From positions 1-51,083 of the forward strand of contig CACNGE010000009.1 of NCBI GenBank assembly GCA_902619855.1: 51,083 nt of DNA. The letters run 5' to 3'. The position numbers and the translations under genes are program-made. The DNA is from an uncultured Bacteroidota bacterium. Its GTDB lineage: Bacteria; Bacteroidota; Bacteroidia; Flavobacteriales; Flavobacteriaceae. Numbering within the stretch: position 1 is the first letter of the stretch; each line of letters opens with the position of its first letter. The notes beneath the pieces were generated by a model. That model was not told the origin of the DNA. It did no database searches and saw nothing but the letters and a program-made list of their open reading frames with translations. Positions 44,802 through 51,083 of the stretch are shown piece by piece.

Positions 44802-46621
44802 CTTATTTTTGGAAAATATTTCGATTTGCCAAGCCCTACTACAAGTACATGGCGCTGAATATTTTCTTCAATATTTTGTATGCTTTCTTCAATGCATTTT
44901 CATTTTTGGTGCTTATGCCGATGTTGGAAGTATTATTTGGGGAAAACCGAACTGTTTACACCAAACCCTCCTTTTCAGGTGCTTTAGATTTTAAAACCTA
45001 CATTTCTGATCGAATGAGTTTTGAAGTAACTCGATATGCCAGCGATGACCCACAGCGTGCTTTAGTATTGGTGATTTCCTTGATTTTAGCCACTTTTTTA
45101 TTAAAAAATCTATTCAACTACATTGCGCTGTTCTTCATCACTTTTTTGCGTAATGGGATATTAAAAGATATCCGAATCGCATTGTACAACACAATAACCA
45201 ACTTATCGATTGCACACTTTACTGAAAAGCGAAAAGGTGACTTTATGTCGCGCGTTTCAAATGACGTTACTGAAGTTCAATACAGCTTTTTATCTATACT
45301 CGAGCTGCTCATTCGCGAACCACTCACAATAATATTTGCGCTGATTATGATGTTCAGCATCAGTCCTCAACTCACAATATTTGTGTTGTTGTTTGTGCCT
45401 TTTGCTGGCATCATCATTTCAAGAATAGGAAAGACACTACAGCCCAAATCAAATAAGGTTCAAATTGAAGTTGGTGATATTCTTTCCAAGATTGAAGAGA
45501 CCATTGGCGGACTCAATATCATTAAAGCTTTTCGAGCAGAAAAAGCGTTTCAAAATAATTTTAAATCAACTAATCAACGTTTGTTTAAACTATCAAATAG
45601 TTTGATCAATCGGATGAATTTATCGAGCCCCCTCAGTGAGTTTTTAGGCATTGGTGTCTTTGGAATTTTATTGTGGTATGGTGGCAGTTTGGTGCTTGTG
45701 GAAAAAGAACTCAACGCTGCAGCCTTTCTCACCTTTTTGGCATTGGCATATGGAGTATTAACCCCTGCAAAAGGCATTAGTAAAGCATTGTACAGCATCA
45801 AAAAAGGGAATGCAGCTGCTGCTCGTATCCTTGAAATACTCGAAACCAACAACCCCATCAAGGATCCGTCAAAACCTGAGGGACTAAATGCTTTCAAAAA
45901 AGAAGTAGTATTTGATAATGTCTCTTTTGCCTATGAAGATAAAATTGTGATTGAAAAGCTCAATTTGAGCATCCCAAAAGGATCATCTGTGGCACTCGTT
46001 GGACCCTCAGGTGGAGGTAAAACAACCATTGCAAATCTAGTCCCTCGATTCTATGATATTAATGATGGTTCCATCTCTATCGACGGTACAGACATTCGAA
46101 AATTGACCAAAGACAAGCTGCGTTCATTTATGGGAATCGTTACGCAAGAGGCTATTTTATTCAACGATACTGTTGCAAATAATCTTCGAATTGCAAAGCC
46201 TGACGCCTCTGAAAAAGAACTTCAAAATGCAGCTGAAATTGCAAACGCATTATCATTTATTAAGGCCCTTCCCCAGGGGTTTGATACAGTGATTGGAGAA
46301 CGAGGAAACAAGCTTTCAGGTGGGCAAAAACAAAGACTATCGATCGCTAGGGCTGTGCTTAAAAATCCAGAGATTCTCATCTTAGATGAGGCAACTTCTG
46401 CCCTAGACACAGAATCTGAACGATTGGTACAGGACGCACTGATCGAAATGATGAAAAATAGAACATCCATTGTCATTGCCCATCGTTTATCAACCATACA
46501 GAATGTAGATTTGATTATTGTTTTACAGAATGGAAAGATTGTTGAAAGAGGAACACATGATGAATTGATTTCCAAAAAGGGTGCCTACAACAAACTCATC
46601 GAACTCCAATCTTTTCAATAA
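44798..46621 (+). CDS. ABC exporter, fused permease and ATPase (MsbA-like)
   Basis: A 607-residue half-transporter. Six membrane helices lie in about residues 15-320 (first at MALNIFFNILYAFFNAFSFL), with cytoplasmic coupling-helix region RKGDFMSRVSNDVTEVQYSF. The nucleotide-binding domain has Walker A GPSGGGKTT (about 402-410), Q-loop IVTQEAILF, signature LSGGQKQRLSIARA (from 506), Walker B ILDEATSALD and the switch His in IAHRLST. The layout is that of lipid A/lipid exporters, and it is translationally coupled to a sugar-phosphate mutase near a lipid-sugar GT2, so an envelope glycolipid substrate is plausible but unproven. Confidence 0.93.
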   Translation: MTYFWKIFRFAKPYYKYMALNIFFNILYAFFNAFSFLVLMPMLEVLFGENRTVYTKPSFSGALDFKTYISDRMSFEVTRYASDDPQRALVLVISLILATFLLKNLFNYIALFFITFLRNGILKDIRIALYNTITNLSIAHFTEKRKGDFMSRVSNDVTEVQYSFLSILELLIREPLTIIFALIMMFSISPQLTIFVLLFVPFAGIIISRIGKTLQPKSNKVQIEVGDILSKIEETIGGLNIIKAFRAEKAFQNNFKSTNQRLFKLSNSLINRMNLSSPLSEFLGIGVFGILLWYGGSLVLVEKELNAAAFLTFLALAYGVLTPAKGISKALYSIKKGNAAAARILEILETNNPIKDPSKPEGLNAFKKEVVFDNVSFAYEDKIVIEKLNLSIPKGSSVALVGPSGGGKTTIANLVPRFYDINDGSISIDGTDIRKLTKDKLRSFMGIVTQEAILFNDTVANNLRIAKPDASEKELQNAAEIANALSFIKALPQGFDTVIGERGNKLSGGQKQRLSIARAVLKNPEILILDEATSALDTESERLVQDALIEMMKNRTSIVIAHRLSTIQNVDLIIVLQNGKIVERGTHDELISKKGAYNKLIELQSFQ

Positions 46622-46628
46622 TTACACG

Positions 46629-47861
46629 ATGAAGCAGGGGCATAAGCATGTACGACTCCACAAAAACCTTGCAGTTGCTGTGGTCAACTGCTTGGAGGCT
46701 ATTTTCAACCAAGGCAAACAGGCAGATAAGGTCATTGCAAAAATGCTCAAATCAGAGAAGCGTTGGGGGAAACGAGATCGTGGATTTATTGCTAAAAACA
46801 CTTATGAAATCATTCGTTGGAAACGACTTTATGCCGAATTGGCTGATGTGAAAGAGCCATTTAGCAATTCGAATCTTTGGCGGCTGATCAGCGTGAGGTG
46901 GGTGCTGCAAGGCATTTCACTTCCTCCTTGGGACGAGGTTCAGAAAACACCTATTCGAAGGGTCAAAGGAAAATTTGATGGTCTTCAAAAACATCGAGCT
47001 TTGGTATGCTCGATTACAGATTGGTTGGATAACATTGGTGTTGCCAATTTTGGGGAAAGAAAATGGCGAGATGAGCTCGACGCACTCAACACCCAAGCAA
47101 GTGTGGTGCTGCGCGTCAATCGATTAAAAACAAACCCAAAAATCCTTCAAAAAGAATTAACGCTAGAGGGGTTCAAGATCGTTTCATACCCCTCCTATCC
47201 AGATGCTCTGATTTTGAAAGAAAGGGCAAATGTGTTTGACACTGAATTGTTTCAAAAGGGTTTCTTTGAGGTGCAAGATGCTTCTTCACAGCTCGTTGGA
47301 TATTTCGCAGAAGTATCACCTGGAATGCAGGTAATCGATGCCTGTGCAGGTGCTGGAGGTAAGAGTTTACACCTCGCTGCATTGATGGAAAACAAAGGGC
47401 AACTCACAGCACTGGATATTTATTCACACAAACTAAATGAACTGAAAAGAAGAGCACGACGTGCAGGGGCTCACAACATCACGACAAGACAAATCAGCTC
47501 GAACAAGGTGATTAAAAAACTACAAAATCGTGCTGATCGTGTGTTGATCGATGCACCTTGTACTGGTCTAGGTGTGTTGCGTCGTAACCCTGATGCAAAA
47601 TGGAAAATTGATGCTGATTTTTTAGAAAGAGTAAAGCAAACGCAACAACAAATTTTAACTGCTTATGCGCCGATGGTTAAACCAGGTGGGAAGCTGATCT
47701 ATTCAACCTGCTCGATACTGAAAGAGGAAAACCAAGAGCAAGTAGAGGAGTTTTTAAAATCCCCAAAAGGAACTGAATTTAATCTCGAAAAAGATCACTT
47801 CATAAGCCCTGCCAAAAGTGGTTTTGATGGCTTCTATATGGCAAGAATGATTCGATCATGA
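46629..47861 (+). CDS. RsmB/NOP family RNA (cytosine-5) methyltransferase
   Basis: A 410-residue SAM-dependent m5C RNA methyltransferase. The N-terminal region (about 1-150) is the helical NusB/RsmB-type domain, followed by LDALNTQASVVLRVNRLKT and the catalytic domain with DACAGAGGKSLHLAALM (SAM site), LIDAPCTGLGVLRRNPDAKW and KLIYSTCSI. The two cysteines of DAPC and STCS are the release and catalytic residues. ATG 46629 is 7 bp after the ABC exporter stop; an earlier GTG at 46581 would lie inside that gene. The target nucleotide is not determinable here. Confidence 0.93.
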   Translation: MKQGHKHVRLHKNLAVAVVNCLEAIFNQGKQADKVIAKMLKSEKRWGKRDRGFIAKNTYEIIRWKRLYAELADVKEPFSNSNLWRLISVRWVLQGISLPPWDEVQKTPIRRVKGKFDGLQKHRALVCSITDWLDNIGVANFGERKWRDELDALNTQASVVLRVNRLKTNPKILQKELTLEGFKIVSYPSYPDALILKERANVFDTELFQKGFFEVQDASSQLVGYFAEVSPGMQVIDACAGAGGKSLHLAALMENKGQLTALDIYSHKLNELKRRARRAGAHNITTRQISSNKVIKKLQNRADRVLIDAPCTGLGVLRRNPDAKWKIDADFLERVKQTQQQILTAYAPMVKPGGKLIYSTCSILKEENQEQVEEFLKSPKGTEFNLEKDHFISPAKSGFDGFYMARMIRS

Positions 47862-47932
47862 TTGTTGATAAATAAGTGAAAAGGATTCATACTTTCCTAT
47901 CATTATCAATACCCTACAAGCAATCAATTAAT

Positions 47933-47940
47933 TATTTTTG
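47933..47940 (+). promoter_or_regulatory. purL -7 element TATTTTTG
   Basis: TATTTTTG, 17 nt before ATG 47958, in the 96-bp gap after the methyltransferase gene. No -33 TTG at normal spacing. Confidence 0.58.
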
Positions 47941-47957
47941 TACATCATTCTGTTTCT

Positions 47958-50900
47958 ATGATTTGTTTTTTTGGGGATATAACCCAACGCATCTTTGCCT
48001 TGCAGATTCAAACATCTATTGATGCAGATGTCATCTCTAAACTCAGCTGGCTATTTGGCGATCAACCCTATCTTCAAAACACTACAATCGATGGTGTTTA
48101 TGTAGGTCCACGAGTAAGCATGGTTACGCCTTGGAGCACCAACGCAGTTGAGATTACACAAAATATGGGGATTGAAGGGATTGTTAGAATCGAGCAATTC
48201 ACCCCTTTGGCATCAGACGAAACCATTGATCCAATGACGTCTGAACGTTTTGATGGTTTGGATCAAAACTTGTTTAGCATCGACATCAAACCAGAACCCA
48301 TTCGTGAAATCGACGATATTTCTGCTTATAACAAAGCTGAGGGGCTGTCGCTAAACAGTGATGAGGTGACTTATCTTGAGCAATTATCAAAGCAGCTAGG
48401 ACGTTCATTAACCGACTCAGAAGTGTTTGGTTTTTCGCAAGTAAATTCAGAGCATTGTCGTCATAAAATTTTCAATGGGTCTTTTGACATCGATGGGATT
48501 CAAAAAAAAGAGTCATTATTTTCTTTGATTAAAAACACTTCAAAAAAACACCCAGAAAACCTAGTCTCTGCATACAAAGACAATGTCGCTTTTATTAAAG
48601 GCCCGATCATCGAACAGTTTTCACCTCAACATGCAGACCAAGCAGGTGTTTACAGAAAAAAGAACATTCCATCTGTCATTTCGCTTAAGGCAGAAACGCA
48701 CAATTTTCCCACCACTGTCGAACCATTTAGTGGCGCTGCCACAGGTTCTGGGGGTGAAATTAGAGATCGGATGGCAGGTGGTACAGGGTCGATTCCCTTG
48801 GCAGGAACAGCTGTTTATATGACTTCTTATCCTCGAACCAAACCCAATCGCCCTTGGGAGCATCAACCTCCGCGCAACTGGCTGTATCAAACACCACTGG
48901 ATATTCTGATTCGAGCATCCAATGGAGCAAGTGATTTTGGAAATAAGTTTGGACAACCTTTAATCACTGGTTCTTTATTGACTTTTGAGCATGAGGAAAA
49001 TGGTCGAACAATAGGCTATGATAAAGTTATTATGCTTGCTGGAGGTGTTGGTTATGCGCATGCCGACCACAGTGCCAAGAGAACGCCAAAAAAAGGAGAT
49101 CGTATTGTGATACTGGGTGGAGATAATTATCGTATTGGTATGGGAGGAGCTGCAGTATCGTCTGCTGATACAGGAGCTTTCTCATCTGGAATTGAACTCA
49201 ATGCTGTACAGCGCTCCAACCCCGAAATGCAAAAACGAGTTTCCAATGTGATTCGAGCATTGGCAGAATCTGATGATAACATGATCATATCTATTCACGA
49301 TCATGGAGCAGGTGGCCACCTCAATTGCCTTTCAGAACTTGTTGAAGACACTGGAGGGATCATCAATATCGATGCCTTGCCAATTGGCGACAAAACACTA
49401 TCGGCAAAAGAAATTATTGGAAACGAGTCGCAAGAACGAATGGGCTTGATTGTCAGAGAAAAAGACCTTCCATACCTACAAAAAATTGCAGAACGAGAAA
49501 GAGCACCTCTGTTTGACGTTGGATATATAACTGAAGACAATCGTTTTGTGGTGCATTCTGAAAGCAAAAAAACCAAGCCGATTGACTTGTCTATTGATGA
49601 TTTTTTTGGCAAAACACCAAAAACTGTTTTAGTCGATCAACGTCAAGAAACACAGCTTTCAGATGTGCCATTTGACCTCAAGCATCTCTACAGCGATGTC
49701 GAAAACTTACTACAACTGGAAAGCGTTGCGTGCAAAGATTGGCTGACAAACAAAGTTGATCGCTGTGTTGGTGGTCGTGTTGCCCAACAACAAACTGTTG
49801 GATCACTTCAACTGCCACTGGCAAACTGTGGAGTCGTTGCACTCGATTATTTGGGGGAAAAAGGAATTGCAACTTCCATCGGCCATGCTCCAGCAATTGC
49901 CCTGATTGATGCTGCAGCAGGGAGTCGAATTTCAATCGCTGAAGTATTGACAAACATCATTTGGGCTCCAATTGAAAATGGATTAAGTTCTATTAGCCTT
50001 TCTGCCAATTGGATGTGGCCTTGCAACAATCCAGGAGAAGACGAACGCCTTTACAGTGCTGTTGAAGCCTGTGCTGCTTTTGCGATTTCTCTGGGTGTCA
50101 ATATCCCAACAGGAAAAGATTCTTTGTCGATGAAACAAAAGTATAGCGACAAAGAAGTGTTGGCGCCAGGAACTGTCATCATATCTGCATCTGCACATTG
50201 TAGCGATATCAAAAGTGTTGTTCGCCCGATGGCACGTCCCAACAAAGGGAAGCTCTACTATATACCAATGAGCGATCAAAACTGTCAACTTGGAGGGACT
50301 GCCTATGCACAACTCAAAAATTGTGTAGGGAATCAAGCAGCTGATGTGAGTGATGCCACACAGTTTAGAGTGAATTTTGATGCCATACAGGAACTCGTCA
50401 AAAAGCGTGAAATATATGCTGGGCATGACATTGGTTCGGGAGGTCTTATAACCACTTTGCTGGAGATGTGTTTTGCTGAAAATAAAATTGGATTGCGCAT
50501 TGACTTGTCTTCATTTGATCCACAAATAATATACGCTGAAAACCCTGCTGTTGTGATTCAAACCAATGCTGAAAGCGCACAGGACCTCAAAAATAAAGGC
50601 GTCTCCGTTTTCGAAATCGGTGAAGTCAACGAATCAGATATTGTCAAAATTCAATTGGGAAGTAATCGCTTTGATTTTCATATCCCCACCTATAGAAAAC
50701 ATTGGATAACAACCTCTTATTTGATGGACAATCATCAAACAGTTCCTGCAAAAGCAAAAGAGCGATTTGAAAGCATCGAAAAAACACCACTGACCTTTTC
50801 ATTCCCATCCTCATTTGATGGAAAGCTCCCCGAAGTCAATCAAGATCAGCGAATCAAGGCAGCAATTATACGCGAAAAAGGAAGTAACTCTGAACGTGAG

Positions 50901-51083
50901 ATGGCCTACATGATGGATTTGGCTGGCTTTGAAGTCAAAGATATACATATGACAGATTTGATGTCTGGACAAGAAGATCTTCGAGATTTGCAATTGATTA
51001 TAGCTGTTGGAGGGTTTTCAAACTCGGATGTGCTTGGCTCTGCTAAAGGATGGGCAGGTACATTCACATACAATGCCCTTGCC
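47958..51083 (+). CDS. purL: Phosphoribosylformylglycinamidine synthase, large type; 3'-truncated by window
   Basis: PurL converts FGAR to FGAM with ATP and glutamine, step four of purine synthesis. The frame is open from ATG 47958 to the window end (1042 codons, no stop). Visible are SQVNSEHCRHKIFNG, the ATP/substrate loop AETHNFPTTVEPFSGAATGS, HDHGAGGHLNCLSELVED, GNESQERMGL, and the start of the fused class I glutaminase domain (AAIIREKGSNSEREMAYMMD, VGGFSNSDVLGSAKGWAG). The glutaminase nucleophile cysteine lies beyond the window. This is the single-chain form, so separate PurS and PurQ are not expected. Because it has no stop in the window, stop-to-stop ORF callers miss it. Confidence 0.97.
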   Translation, partial: MICFFGDITQRIFALQIQTSIDADVISKLSWLFGDQPYLQNTTIDGVYVGPRVSMVTPWSTNAVEITQNMGIEGIVRIEQFTPLASDETIDPMTSERFDGLDQNLFSIDIKPEPIREIDDISAYNKAEGLSLNSDEVTYLEQLSKQLGRSLTDSEVFGFSQVNSEHCRHKIFNGSFDIDGIQKKESLFSLIKNTSKKHPENLVSAYKDNVAFIKGPIIEQFSPQHADQAGVYRKKNIPSVISLKAETHNFPTTVEPFSGAATGSGGEIRDRMAGGTGSIPLAGTAVYMTSYPRTKPNRPWEHQPPRNWLYQTPLDILIRASNGASDFGNKFGQPLITGSLLTFEHEENGRTIGYDKVIMLAGGVGYAHADHSAKRTPKKGDRIVILGGDNYRIGMGGAAVSSADTGAFSSGIELNAVQRSNPEMQKRVSNVIRALAESDDNMIISIHDHGAGGHLNCLSELVEDTGGIINIDALPIGDKTLSAKEIIGNESQERMGLIVREKDLPYLQKIAERERAPLFDVGYITEDNRFVVHSESKKTKPIDLSIDDFFGKTPKTVLVDQRQETQLSDVPFDLKHLYSDVENLLQLESVACKDWLTNKVDRCVGGRVAQQQTVGSLQLPLANCGVVALDYLGEKGIATSIGHAPAIALIDAAAGSRISIAEVLTNIIWAPIENGLSSISLSANWMWPCNNPGEDERLYSAVEACAAFAISLGVNIPTGKDSLSMKQKYSDKEVLAPGTVIISASAHCSDIKSVVRPMARPNKGKLYYIPMSDQNCQLGGTAYAQLKNCVGNQAADVSDATQFRVNFDAIQELVKKREIYAGHDIGSGGLITTLLEMCFAENKIGLRIDLSSFDPQIIYAENPAVVIQTNAESAQDLKNKGVSVFEIGEVNESDIVKIQLGSNRFDFHIPTYRKHWITTSYLMDNHQTVPAKAKERFESIEKTPLTFSFPSSFDGKLPEVNQDQRIKAAIIREKGSNSEREMAYMMDLAGFEVKDIHMTDLMSGQEDLRDLQLIIAVGGFSNSDVLGSAKGWAGTFTYNALA

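Noticed and set aside
48621-50426. Several minus-strand ORFs over the last 2.5 kb
   Set aside because: All are shadows of purL, which is open from 47958 to the window end with strong family motifs.

Overview
This is an AT-rich, gene-dense stretch of a Bacteroidota chromosome, almost certainly from the Flavobacteriia. Several points agree. Promoters carry the Bacteroidota -7 signature TAnnTTTG rather than TATAAT, and most genes lack a Shine-Dalgarno sequence. The window holds a bacillithiol synthase BshC, the alternative GlmU-family protein, type B L31, DUF4199 and DUF4252 proteins, a CarB without its allosteric domain, and a TonB-dependent receptor. It reads as core genome. I see no phage genes, insertion sequences, CRISPR array, rRNA or tRNA.

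Layout. 1-5.3 kb: the end of a heme A synthase gene, a pRiA4b ORF-3-like protein, a conserved protein with kinase-like motifs, uvrB, and a decayed bactofilin-like gene. 5.3-8.4 kb: a small heat shock protein, sucC and lysA. 8.5-21.9 kb: a minus-strand block of mnmA, yidC, pyrG, a LysM/periplasmic-binding-like protein, guaA, bshC, rplI-rpsR-rpsF and priA. 22-27.4 kb: rlmH, rdgB, a CarboxypepD_reg-like protein, purB, a DUF4252 protein and an S41 protease. 27.3-30 kb: a BtuB-like receptor under a cobalamin riboswitch, with a divergent DUF6580 membrane protein. 30-38 kb: rmuC-carB, rpmH (52 codons), a TPR membrane protein, an alpha/beta hydrolase-lytic transglycosylase pair, a GNAT-like mini-protein and mtaB. 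38-51 kb: an orphan family 5 substrate-binding lipoprotein, a 36-residue protein, a GlmU-family protein, rpmE, DUF4199-GT2, a phospho-sugar mutase-ABC exporter pair, an RsmB/NOP methyltransferase, and purL, which runs off the window.

Functionally the window is rich in nucleotide synthesis (pyrG, guaA, carB, purB, purL, rdgB), translation and RNA modification (rplI, rpsR, rpsF, rpmH, rpmE, mnmA, mtaB, rlmH, an RNA m5C methyltransferase), DNA repair (uvrB, priA, rmuC) and the cell envelope (yidC, lytic transglycosylase, LysM protein, GlmU-like, GT2, ABC exporter).

I found no clearly new multi-gene system. The items most worth a second look are the decayed bactofilin-like gene, the B12 riboswitch/BtuB/DUF6580 locus, the kinase-like protein beside uvrB, a set of apparently leaderless promoters, and convergent gene pairs that share a YTAA stop tetranucleotide. 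All identifications come from reading motifs and recalling protein families; no database search was run.
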